Shown: piece by piece, positions 16,285 through 23,858 of the stretch
How the letters are laid out: every line of letters starts with the position of its first letter
How positions within the stretch are numbered: position 1 is the first letter of the stretch
Program-made: the position numbers and the translations under genes
Notes under the pieces: generated by a model
The model's input: the letters and a program-made list of their open reading frames with translations, nothing else
Databases searched by the model: none
What the model was told of the DNA's origin: nothing
Assembly (NCBI GenBank): GCA_040220895.1
Contig: JAVJVY010000001.1
Location: 186,001 to 250,000 of the forward strand
Length of the DNA stretch: 64,000 nucleotides
Source: UBA11591 sp040220895
GTDB taxonomy: Bacteria > Bacteroidota > Bacteroidia > Flavobacteriales_E > Vicingaceae
Reading direction: 5' to 3'

Positions 16285-16800
16285 ATGAGCAAAGACGAAT
16301 TCTTCGCCTTCATGCCCCTACTAATCTACGGCATCGCCATTGGTGAACTGGTCATGCACTGGAGGGATTACCTCAAGAAGGACAGGCGCTATTGGCCCCA
16401 CCTGGTAACCGGCATCTTACTGCTGGAACTTGCTTTTTCCAATTTCTACTTCCTCTATGACATTTTAGAGGAACTCTTTGTGGATTACCTCCACTTCCTG
16501 GCGCGACTAACGGCTCCACTGGTTTTTCTACTAATGAGTTCTGTTTATACACCGGAGGATAACCGCGACATCGAATCTTACTTTCTAGAACGAATGGGCA
16601 TGATCTTTTCTTTATTGGCACTTTTTGTATTTTTAAACATGATCATGGAATTTGGTTTTGACGTCTTGACCTACATAAGAGCTTCGGCCGTCGTGTTCTG
16701 CCTTCTGGTGGCATGGTCAAAAAAACTTTGGATTTTCTGGGCATTTGTGGTATTCAGGCTGGTCATTTTCATTTATTTTCAGCTCATTTCGCCTATTTGA
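16285..16800 (+). CDS. Multi-pass membrane protein of unknown function
   Basis: The 171-residue product has about five hydrophobic segments (starting near residues 9, 43, 74, 106 and 136) with short loops and a charged hairpin between the first two. The short helices with conserved acidic and aromatic residues within the membrane (ELAFSNFYFLYDILEELF) resemble small Bacteroidota membrane proteins without a known role. The TfoX-like gene follows after eight bases and may be cotranscribed. Confidence 0.72.
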   Translation: MSKDEFFAFMPLLIYGIAIGELVMHWRDYLKKDRRYWPHLVTGILLLELAFSNFYFLYDILEELFVDYLHFLARLTAPLVFLLMSSVYTPEDNRDIESYFLERMGMIFSLLALFVFLNMIMEFGFDVLTYIRASAVVFCLLVAWSKKLWIFWAFVVFRLVIFIYFQLISPI

Positions 16801-16808
16801 TACAACTT

Positions 16809-17135
16809 ATGGCTTACGACGAAAACTTAGCCCTCAGAATTCGCTCCATTTTAGAGAAGTTGGGCACCGAAGTTGAAGAAAAGAAAATGTTCGGTGGAAT
16901 CACTTTTCTTTATCGCGGAAAAATGACGGTTGGAATTGTCAAAGATGAACTCTGTGCTCGATACTTAAGCGCAGACCATCATTCGGTTCTAAGTGAAAAT
17001 GGCGTACGACCCATGGATTTTACGGGTAAAGAAATGAAGGACTTTGTTTACGTCAATCAGGATTCCCTTCAAAATGAAGAAGACCTTATGCGTTGGATTG
17101 CAATGGGATTAGACCATGCCAAGAGCAAGTTATAG
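16809..17135 (+). CDS. TfoX/Sxy N-terminal domain protein
   Basis: I start at the ATG at 16809, which gives 108 residues beginning MAYDENLALRIRSIL; the upstream in-frame ATG (16713) would read through the end of the preceding gene. The KKMFGGITFLYRGKM segment is the signature of the TfoX N-terminal domain, known in proteobacteria from the competence regulator Sxy. In Bacteroidota this domain usually stands alone, and a competence role is not shown. It is convergent with the C25-like gene, with two bases between the stops. Confidence 0.85.
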   Translation: MAYDENLALRIRSILEKLGTEVEEKKMFGGITFLYRGKMTVGIVKDELCARYLSADHHSVLSENGVRPMDFTGKEMKDFVYVNQDSLQNEEDLMRWIAMGLDHAKSKL

Positions 17136-17137
17136 AT

Positions 17138-19081
17138 CTACCTGACAATGACCTTTCGGGTCTCGATTACTAATTCTGTCGAAATCCGCAATAGATAAAG
17201 TCCCGATTTCAAATCTTCATGCTCATAAAACAGAGTTGTTTTTCCGGCCTCTATATTGGTTTTTCTGCTTTCTACAATACGGCCGTCAATACTCATTAGG
17301 GTCACATCTAGTCGACTTGCACGGGAGGTATTCAACTCAAGTGTAAAAGAACCTTGGTTCGGATTGGGAAATACATCAATTTCAAGAGACCTGAGGTTTT
17401 TCTCTAGGCCTGTGTATTCTGTAGTGATTGATGTTCCGCTACCCGTGCTTAAATTATAATAAGAACCACTAAAGCCCTCTTGCAATTTAATTGCCCTGAC
17501 CGAATAAAAATACTCGCCAACCTGGTCGGGATCATCAGTGTAAGAAGTACCTGTTATGATTTCGGAATTTACCCTTTCATAAAGGTCGGTGAAGGACTTT
17601 TTCCTGTAGATGTGATATCCAAGAACATTCTCTGCAGAAGCCGTCCAGGTCAGATCCACTTTGTTACTGGCTTCCACCGCTTGTAAATTGGAAGGTGGGA
17701 AAATAATGTGGAGTTTCAGTGTGGGATCCCCCATAAAACCAATGTGTACAAAACCGCTCGCGTAGTTACTCTCATAGGGCCCATTGTTGGAGGCTAGCAA
17801 CATGCTGTAACCTATGTTTTCTCCCAGGCCCATGTGGTGAAAATGCCAGTGAGGTCTGCCCGACCATGCGTTTGTTAGTGTCAAGCCCTGAGCAAGTGGC
17901 GCACGTAAAAAGTTGTTCTGACGGTCCCAATCCCCAAAATACGATCCAAAAAGTGCCGTAAAAATGCTTTGTAAAGAATCAGCGGCGAAATTATTGGTGT
18001 TTCCAATTCCGCCTGCACTGGTAAAGCTTCCCCCTCCACAGCCGTAGCTCCAGATGTACGATTTGTCGCGGGTCAAGGTAAAATAATCGCCGGCAATGAT
18101 GCTATCGGGGCCTACCATCGGCGCAAATGACTTCCAGGCCGAGGCTGCAAAGGCTTCTCCACTGAAGCCACCGAAGTTATCATCAATAACGGCTCGTTGA
18201 ACTGCTTCAAATTTCTTGGTGCGGTAGGCGTGATTCTTGTCAAAATAGCGTTTGAGCAAGTCTATTTCACTCAGCGAAAATGCCGGCATGTCAGACAGGT
18301 CAATCCTTCCTACTTGCAATTCCACGGAAGAAGGAAATGAAGTATTGTCAAATTTTCCGTCGCCCGGTATGTTGTGATTCCGGCTGTCCGAAGCCGTTGT
18401 ATTATTGACGAAATTGTCGGTCCACGAACCATTGAGTTCGCCGTAGTAAAGATCGGCCGGCCAGGCACCCACATGATTATTGTGGCCGTCCGGGGCGAGG
18501 TTGCCACTATAAGGAACCGCCACATGACCAACAATGACCACGGCCTTGGTATTGGTTTGGTCAAGTGCATAATCACTCAGAATAAGTGATTTAACATCAG
18601 CCACCTTCGAGCTTGATGGAACTTCATGGCGCAATACCGCCCAACCTTCGCCGTCGAGATCATTGACAAAACGATCCAATTCGGCAGAAAGAGGCATTGC
18701 AACAGCACTGTCTACCAATAGAATCAGCTTTCCCTTTATTTCCTGCGGTGGGGCTTCTATGCCTGCATGAATGTAGCCATATCCCCAGTAATTACTTCCC
18801 TGCTTTCGCAACCGGTACTCGTATGACTCACCGACAGATACTGCTGTGTCGATAAAAATCGAATCGCTGGCCGATAAATTGGCCAGTGCTGAACCGAAGG
18901 AATTGGATGACTTTAATTTTCTGTAAACGGTGTAAGACTGAGAAGTACTTTGGGGCCATTTCAGCACAATAGACGGCGGGTTGGTGGTAACCGTTGCCGT
19001 AAGTAGAACTGAATAATCTTTTGCCTGCTGTGCCAATGACATCAGCGGTAGTGCGATTACCGCGATCAGAAGTTTCTTCAT
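17138..19081 (-). CDS. T9SS-exported C25-like (gingipain-fold) protein, probably catalytically inactive
   Basis: The 647-residue protein has a signal peptide, a short Fn3-like domain (about 24-108), a C25-like peptidase domain (about 115-455), a second Fn3 domain (about 460-540) and a T9SS type A sorting domain (from IDVFPNPNQGSF, about 570, to the LYLLRIS end). The C25 fold is supported by the order DLYYGELNGSW, LQVGRIDLSD, GFMGDPTLKLH. Aligned by eye with PorU in this window, the catalytic His of GHG is Cys348 (YGCGG), and the catalytic Cys of TATC falls on Gly379 (TALFGS). It may therefore be a binding protein. No operon partner is apparent. Confidence 0.75.
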   Translation of the reverse strand: MKKLLIAVIALPLMSLAQQAKDYSVLLTATVTTNPPSIVLKWPQSTSQSYTVYRKLKSSNSFGSALANLSASDSIFIDTAVSVGESYEYRLRKQGSNYWGYGYIHAGIEAPPQEIKGKLILLVDSAVAMPLSAELDRFVNDLDGEGWAVLRHEVPSSSKVADVKSLILSDYALDQTNTKAVVIVGHVAVPYSGNLAPDGHNNHVGAWPADLYYGELNGSWTDNFVNNTTASDSRNHNIPGDGKFDNTSFPSSVELQVGRIDLSDMPAFSLSEIDLLKRYFDKNHAYRTKKFEAVQRAVIDDNFGGFSGEAFAASAWKSFAPMVGPDSIIAGDYFTLTRDKSYIWSYGCGGGSFTSAGGIGNTNNFAADSLQSIFTALFGSYFGDWDRQNNFLRAPLAQGLTLTNAWSGRPHWHFHHMGLGENIGYSMLLASNNGPYESNYASGFVHIGFMGDPTLKLHIIFPPSNLQAVEASNKVDLTWTASAENVLGYHIYRKKSFTDLYERVNSEIITGTSYTDDPDQVGEYFYSVRAIKLQEGFSGSYYNLSTGSGTSITTEYTGLEKNLRSLEIDVFPNPNQGSFTLELNTSRASRLDVTLMSIDGRIVESRKTNIEAGKTTLFYEHEDLKSGLYLLRISTELVIETRKVIVR

Positions 19082-19156
19082 TAGGATTCTGAGAATGGTT
19101 TTGAAATTGTTTTCGGTGCCAGTATAAAGTTACGTTAAAATCTTACTTTTCCTTAA

Positions 19157-20377
19157 ATGTCAAAAAGAAGACAAGACAAGTCAACTTCGGAACCGAATTT
19201 TAGTCCATCAATGCAGAACAGCACCTCGTCCATCATTAAAAAGTACCTGGATGTCAGAAGTCGATCCACGGAGCTCTGCCAACATCTGACAGTCGAGGAC
19301 TTTGTGATTCAGCCGGCTGTCTTTGCCAGTCCTGTGAAGTGGCACCTGGCGCATACCACCTGGTTTTTTGAAGAATTTATCCTAAAGAAACACGCCCCGG
19401 CATACAACGTATTCAGCAATGATTTTACCTACCTCTTCAACAGTTACTACAACAATGTGGGCAAGCGCACTGAACGCCACAAGCGGGGCATGATTTCAAG
19501 GCCCGGAATTGATCAGGTGCTCGAATACCGCCATCACGTGAATTTAGCCATAGAGTCTCTCCTAAAACAGGAAAAACCGTCAACAGAGGTAATTTCAGTC
19601 TTGGAGCTTGGGATTAATCATGAGCAGCAACATCAGGAATTATTACTGACAGACCTTAAATACCTATTATGGCAAAATCCGACCATGCCTGTTTACAAGG
19701 AAGATTTGAATTTACTGACCGACCGCAATAATGAGAATGGTTGGTTGACCCTTAACGCCGGCCTTCGCAACATCGGCTATAGGGGAAAGACCTTTCATTT
19801 CGACAATGAGCGCGGCAGGCACAAGGTCTTCATTCAGGACTGTAAACTATCCCGCAGCCTTGTCACTAATGGAGAATACCTGGAATTCTTAAATGACGGT
19901 GGATATAATGATTTCAGGTTCTGGCTCGACGAAGGCTGGACATGGGTCCTTGACAACAAGATCAAGTCTCCGCTTTATTGGAAGAACATTGATGGAAAGT
20001 GGTTTCAGTTTACGTTGGCAGGACTTAAAAAAATGGATTTAAAAGCCATTTTAGGCCATGTCAGTTATTACGAAGCTAACGCCTATGCTACCTGGAAAAA
20101 GATGCGTTTGCCAACAGAATTTGAATGGGAAGCGGCCTCCAAAGAACTTTCCTGGGGAACACGCTGGGAATGGACCGGGAGCGCTTACCTACCCTACCCG
20201 GGGTACAAGATCAAAAAAGGCGCCCTGGGCGAATACAACGGTAAATTCATGGTAAACCAAATGGTACTTCGGGGTTCCTCAGTGGCAACATCAAAGGGAC
20301 ATAGCCGCAGTTCTTACAGAAATTTTTTTCATCCTCATTATCAATGGCAATACTCAGGAATCAGACTGGCGAAGTGA
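19157..20377 (+). CDS. egtB: EgtB-type sulfoxide synthase (ergothioneine biosynthesis)
   Basis: EgtB joins a thiol (gamma-glutamylcysteine or cysteine) to trimethylhistidine with O2 at a non-haem iron. The 406-residue protein has the DinB-like helical domain with the HLAHTTWFFE motif (His63/His66) and HEQQHQE (His155, His159), which should supply the three iron ligands, and the C-terminal FGE-sulfatase-type domain with LPTEFEWEAA and the final SSYRNFFHPHYQWQYSGIRLA segment. The start may instead be Met19, since residues 1-18 are poorly ordered in sequence. The 3' end overlaps egtD by 34 bases, a strong sign of joint expression. Separate genes for egtA, egtC or egtE are not in the window. Confidence 0.92.
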   Translation: MSKRRQDKSTSEPNFSPSMQNSTSSIIKKYLDVRSRSTELCQHLTVEDFVIQPAVFASPVKWHLAHTTWFFEEFILKKHAPAYNVFSNDFTYLFNSYYNNVGKRTERHKRGMISRPGIDQVLEYRHHVNLAIESLLKQEKPSTEVISVLELGINHEQQHQELLLTDLKYLLWQNPTMPVYKEDLNLLTDRNNENGWLTLNAGLRNIGYRGKTFHFDNERGRHKVFIQDCKLSRSLVTNGEYLEFLNDGGYNDFRFWLDEGWTWVLDNKIKSPLYWKNIDGKWFQFTLAGLKKMDLKAILGHVSYYEANAYATWKKMRLPTEFEWEAASKELSWGTRWEWTGSAYLPYPGYKIKKGALGEYNGKFMVNQMVLRGSSVATSKGHSRSSYRNFFHPHYQWQYSGIRLAK

Positions 20378-21336
20378 CCATCGGTGATAAGGAATTCGCC
20401 GACCATGTGGAACAGGGGCTTCAAAAAACCCCCAAGCAATTATCATCTAAATATTTTTACGATGAAATTGGAGACGAACTCTTTGTTCAGATCACTCAGC
20501 TTCCCGAATACTATCTTACCGAAGCAGAGAACGAGATCTTCAGGGAACAGCGAGACGAAATTTTACGTTCTTTTAATATTAATGACCATGCCTGTGACAT
20601 CATAGAACTAGGCGCCGGTGATGGTCACAAGGCAGCTTTTTTACTCGAGCCCCTGCAGAAAAAAGGAAACGTACGTTTTAGACCCATCGACATCTCACAG
20701 AATACCCTGAATATCGTGGTTGACCGATTCAATCGCGAGGTTCCCGGCATAGAACTGGCACCCATGCAAGGGGAATATTTTGACGTTCTTTCCCATCTCA
20801 AGGGCGATCGACGTAAAATTGTGCTATTCCTGGGATCGAACATCGGAAACCTGAACCAAGGCCAGGCCACCTCATTCATTAAACAACTCTCACAAACGTT
20901 GAAGCCCGGTGACATGATCCTTTTGGGACTCGACCTGATCAAATCTTCAGAGATCATACTTCCTGCCTACAACGATTCAAAAGGCGTGACCAGTCGTTTT
21001 AACCTGAACCTTCTGGCAAGGATTAACAATGAACTTGGTGGAAACTTTGATATTATCAGCTTCGAACATCTTCCTGAATATGATGAATTGGAGGGAGAGG
21101 CACGGAGTTATTTGCGATCTATCAAGGACCAAGAGGTGCGGATCGAGGCCCTTGGTAAATCCTTTCACTTCGAAGAAGGTGAATTGATTCACACGGAGAT
21201 TTCAAGGAAGTACGATAAAGATCGTCTTCTAACAATTATCGCAGGCTCGGGCTTGAAGCTCATTAAGGAATTTACCGACAGCAGAAACTTATTCACTGAT
21301 TTCCTGCTTGAAAAAACACATATGTCAACGGATTGA
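20344..21336 (+). CDS. egtD: L-histidine N-alpha-methyltransferase EgtD
   Basis: EgtD trimethylates histidine with S-adenosylmethionine to give hercynine, the substrate of EgtB. A length of 330 residues matches the family. Visible features are the N-terminal SSKYFYDEIGDELFVQIT segment, the SAM loop ELGAGDGHKA (about residues 82-91), FLGSNIGNL (about 160), and the C-terminal ISRKYD segment that belongs to the histidine-binding region. The ATG lies inside the end of egtB in another frame. With egtB it makes a minimal two-enzyme ergothioneine pathway; the C-S lyase step would need an enzyme encoded elsewhere. Confidence 0.94.
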   Translation: MAILRNQTGEVTIGDKEFADHVEQGLQKTPKQLSSKYFYDEIGDELFVQITQLPEYYLTEAENEIFREQRDEILRSFNINDHACDIIELGAGDGHKAAFLLEPLQKKGNVRFRPIDISQNTLNIVVDRFNREVPGIELAPMQGEYFDVLSHLKGDRRKIVLFLGSNIGNLNQGQATSFIKQLSQTLKPGDMILLGLDLIKSSEIILPAYNDSKGVTSRFNLNLLARINNELGGNFDIISFEHLPEYDELEGEARSYLRSIKDQEVRIEALGKSFHFEEGELIHTEISRKYDKDRLLTIIAGSGLKLIKEFTDSRNLFTDFLLEKTHMSTD

Positions 21337-21388
21337 CATTGAGATAAGTATGAATTTCTAACCTTTAATCAACTAACAACAGCAAATT

Positions 21389-21667
21389 ATGAAAGCAATA
21401 TGGAATGACCAGGTCCTGGCCGAAAGTGACGATACCATTGTAGTTGAAGGAAATCACTATTTTCCGCCTTCGTCGATCAAACAAGAGCACTTCAAGGAAT
21501 CATCTACTCATACGGTATGCCCGTGGAAAGGAACGGCCTCTTACTACACCCTCGAGGTGGATGGCGCAAGCAATCAGGATGCCGCCTGGTATTACCCCGA
21601 AGCTTCTGAATTGGCCGAAAACATTAAAGGTTACGTAGCCTTTTGGAAAGGTGTAAAGGTGGTTTAG
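21389..21667 (+). CDS. DUF427-family protein
   Basis: The 92-residue protein fits DUF427 over its whole length: AIWNDQVLAESDDTIVVEGN at the start, the YFPPSSI segment, the conserved CPWKGTASYYTLEV segment, and AWYYPE followed by KGYVAFWKGVKV. The fold is a small beta barrel and no activity is established. The gene follows egtD by 52 bases on the same strand, so it may be part of the same transcript. Confidence 0.9.
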   Translation: MKAIWNDQVLAESDDTIVVEGNHYFPPSSIKQEHFKESSTHTVCPWKGTASYYTLEVDGASNQDAAWYYPEASELAENIKGYVAFWKGVKVV

Positions 21668-21676
21668 AATTGTGCC

Positions 21677-21714
21677 AATTGACAAACGGTAGAATTGACA
21701 AATAAATGGTAGAA
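21677..21714. repeat. Short tandem direct repeat between DUF427 and the next gene
   Basis: AATTGACAAACGGTAGAA (21677-21694) is repeated as AATTGACAAATAAATGGTAGAA (21693-21714), with an insertion of four bases. This may be an operator-like site or replication slippage; nothing in the sequence decides. Confidence 0.5.
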
Positions 21715-21734
21715 ATAGGCAAAGTACTTGCCAT

Positions 21735-21742
21735 TAACTTTG
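21735..21742 (+). promoter_or_regulatory. Putative -7 promoter element for the gene at 21761
   Basis: TAACTTTG matches TAnnTTTG and ends 18 bases before the ATG at 21761. It lies inside the longer frame that would start at 21728, which argues for the later start. Confidence 0.4.
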
Positions 21743-21760
21743 ATTCAAATTCCTAAGCAA

Positions 21761-22525
21761 ATGACAAAGAACCTACATATAGCCGCACAGTACCTGGCAG
21801 CAGCCAGTATCAGTTTTTTGACCAAAGAGAACGACGACAGTCATACTAACCTGGCGTGGGACAACAGCACTAAATCCCTGTTGAGCAGGTCCCTCAGAGA
21901 TGACGGTTTGCACATGGCGCTGTCACTCAAGGATTTCAGTATTGAATTTCGTCGTAAAGAAATGGTTCTGGCGAAGGTTCCACTCTCGCAGACCAGGCAC
22001 GGAGATAACATCAAATGGATCTCAGAAGTTTTCAGAGACTTGTTGTATGAACATCCCTACGAATTCAACTTACATTACGAATTGCCTTATGACGATGTCA
22101 ATCAGGATTATGTATTCCCTTACCGGGATGAAGTTGCTTTGAAAGAGCATGCCGAATTACGCTCAATCGCGCACAATGTCCTGTCCGAAATAGCCATGAA
22201 TCACAACGAACCTGTAGAAGTCCGGGTCTGGCCTCACCACTTTGACAGTGGCAGCTTATTGTGGATGGGAGAAATGGACAGCTTAGGTATTGGCTTAGCC
22301 ATGGCCGATTCCATGATCAAACAGCCTTACTTCTATGTCAGTGGCTGGCACGGTCCAGAGATGACAGATACCAAAGGTTTTTCCAGCTTGAAAAAGGGAA
22401 GTTGGTTAACTGACCAATGGAAAGGAGCCGTATTAAAAGCAAAAGGAAAATCGGTTAATGAAATCAGGCAGTTCTTCAATGAAGCCATGGAACGGTACCG
22501 GATGTGCATGGAAAAAGTGGCCTAA
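21761..22525 (+). CDS. Conserved protein of unknown function (soluble, WPHHFD motif)
   Basis: I start at 21761 (MTKNLHIAAQ), because the frame upstream to 21728 overlaps a likely promoter. The protein is soluble with no signal peptide and about 254 residues. The most distinctive part is VRVWPHHFDSGSLLW (about residues 157-171), a histidine-rich motif that also occurs in DUF5996-type proteins and could bind a metal, followed by GLAMADSMIKQPYFYVSGW. Membership of a named family is not certain. It stands after the ergothioneine/DUF427 genes but appears to have its own promoter. Confidence 0.62.
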   Translation: MTKNLHIAAQYLAAASISFLTKENDDSHTNLAWDNSTKSLLSRSLRDDGLHMALSLKDFSIEFRRKEMVLAKVPLSQTRHGDNIKWISEVFRDLLYEHPYEFNLHYELPYDDVNQDYVFPYRDEVALKEHAELRSIAHNVLSEIAMNHNEPVEVRVWPHHFDSGSLLWMGEMDSLGIGLAMADSMIKQPYFYVSGWHGPEMTDTKGFSSLKKGSWLTDQWKGAVLKAKGKSVNEIRQFFNEAMERYRMCMEKVA

Positions 22526-22581
22526 GAAGTTTTCTTGAGATGAAATATTATTTCTGACAGCCATTATTTACCTTGATTGCC

Positions 22582-22914
22582 CTAGTGACGCAATTCGACC
22601 AGTGATTGTTCGATCATGGCAATCAATTCACTAACCTTTTCCGGCAATGATTCGATTGAAGTATTTTCAATGATTGAAGCTTCGATGGTTTCTGCCAATG
22701 CACGGGCTGTCTTCATTCCCATAAAGTCAAAATGAGGTTTCATGGAATGAACAATTGACCTGAGTTCGTCCAATCTTTGTTCATCCATTAGTTTTTTAAA
22801 CTCCTTGGCATTTTCTTCGGCCGAAGACAAATACATTCCCACGTATTTATTTATCCGTTCTTCATCACCCTCGGTAAAATCTTTAAGAAATTCTAATGAT
22901 GTTATACTTTCCAA
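22582..22914 (-). CDS. Histidine phosphotransfer (HPt) domain protein
   Basis: This 110-residue all-helical protein is a free-standing HPt module. The phospho-accepting histidine should be His56 in the motif VHSMKPHFDFMG, which matches the family's H-x-x-K-x5-G spacing. It relays phosphate between a histidine kinase and a receiver. The receiver protein is encoded just upstream on the same strand (34-base gap), so the pair probably works together, but no kinase gene lies beside them. Confidence 0.85.
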   Translation of the reverse strand: MESITSLEFLKDFTEGDEERINKYVGMYLSSAEENAKEFKKLMDEQRLDELRSIVHSMKPHFDFMGMKTARALAETIEASIIENTSIESLPEKVSELIAMIEQSLVELRH

Positions 22915-22948
22915 ATCAATTTATTTGAGCCTATTAATTACGTGTTAA

Positions 22949-23497
22949 CTACATCGGTAGGTGCTTGGTATGTTCGGGAAAAAAGGTGTAAAGCACAATT
23001 ACACCTATGGTCAACAAGATCATGATACCAATTGCAATCCAAAACCCGACTTTGTAGTTTCTTAGTTCGTCGGCTTGATTCTCTGCTTCGACTATGCTTT
23101 TTATGATCTGCGAAACATGTAGGCTGGCCGTTTCCCCTTTGACCACGTAATCCCTTGCACCCAGGCGCATGGTCTCAATAGCAATATCGATCTTGGCTTG
23201 CCCCGAAAGCATAATCACCGTTACTTCAGGGTGATGAGCCATGATCTTTTTTAAAATGTCAATGCCGTTGGCAGCGGTCTGTGTCTTTGAATCGAGGTGG
23301 TAGTCAAGTACCACAATGTGTGGAGTCCGTTCAGCAATTTTAGCAAGGCATGTCTCGCCCGTATCGAATTCGTGTACTTCGAGGTTAGAACCGATCTTTT
23401 TCTTGAGGTAATCCCCTAAAACACTTACCGAAAGGGCATCGTCGTCGACAATGAATAAGTCGAGCTTTCTTTTTAATTCTGATTTCATGATTGCCAA
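22949..23497 (-). CDS. Response-regulator receiver domain with a C-terminal transmembrane anchor
   Basis: Residues 12-135 form a CheY-like receiver with the acidic pocket VDDD (17-20), the phospho-acceptor Asp65 in VVLDYHL, and the conserved SGQ and late K120. The output domain that normally follows is missing. Instead a single hydrophobic helix (about 150-173, GFWIAIGIMILLTIGVIVLY) and a ten-residue tail end the 182-residue protein, so the receiver should be tethered to the inner face of the cytoplasmic membrane. Starting at Met4 (MKSELKRK) instead of Met1 would change little. It precedes the HPt gene on the same strand. Confidence 0.85.
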   Translation of the reverse strand: MAIMKSELKRKLDLFIVDDDALSVSVLGDYLKKKIGSNLEVHEFDTGETCLAKIAERTPHIVVLDYHLDSKTQTAANGIDILKKIMAHHPEVTVIMLSGQAKIDIAIETMRLGARDYVVKGETASLHVSQIIKSIVEAENQADELRNYKVGFWIAIGIMILLTIGVIVLYTFFPEHTKHLPM

Positions 23498-23624
23498 ATG
23501 AGGTGTTAAAATAGTTTAAATTAAGAACTCTCCAAGGTCTGTATTGAAAATATGCTGTTGGGAACCCGGCAATACCTTACCAGTTGACCTATTCAGAAAG
23601 TCGACGAAAGAGCGGGGAAAATTG

Positions 23625-23707
23625 TGCGCATGAGAGGAGTCGAACCTCCACGCCCTGAGGGCACGGCCTTCTGAGGACCGCGTGTCTACCAGTTTCACCA
23701 CATGCGC
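23625..23707 (-). tRNA. tRNA-Leu (anticodon CAG)
   Basis: The minus strand folds to an 83-nt class II tRNA with a long variable arm (GTGCCC/GGGCGT region). The acceptor stem is GCGCATG with CATGCGC, the anticodon stem is CGGTC with GGCCG, and the loop CTCAGAA gives anticodon CAG. The discriminator is A and CCA is not encoded. The flanking bases 23498-23624 and 23708-23788 hold no gene that I can support. Confidence 0.95.
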
Positions 23708-23788
23708 ATGCAGTGCCGCAAAATTAGGGCTTTGTTTTTAAATGGCGCCCTGATCGACTGATTAAGTGGTTGCAGCGAGGGGGAAGGT

Positions 23789-23823
23789 AAAAAAATACCG
23801 CGCAGATCACTATCCGCGCGGTA
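23789..23823 (-). terminator. Intrinsic terminator of the glycoside hydrolase gene
   Basis: On the minus strand TACCGCGC and GCGCGGTA form an eight-base-pair GC-rich stem followed by seven T. It begins 36 bases after the stop codon at 23859. Confidence 0.8.
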
Positions 23824-23858
23824 CCTGAAACCAAGAAAACCTAGGGCTTGTCTAAGAA

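Noticed and set aside
23498..23624. Possible additional small gene between the receiver gene and tRNA-Leu
   Set aside because: Frames are short and without a plausible start or composition.
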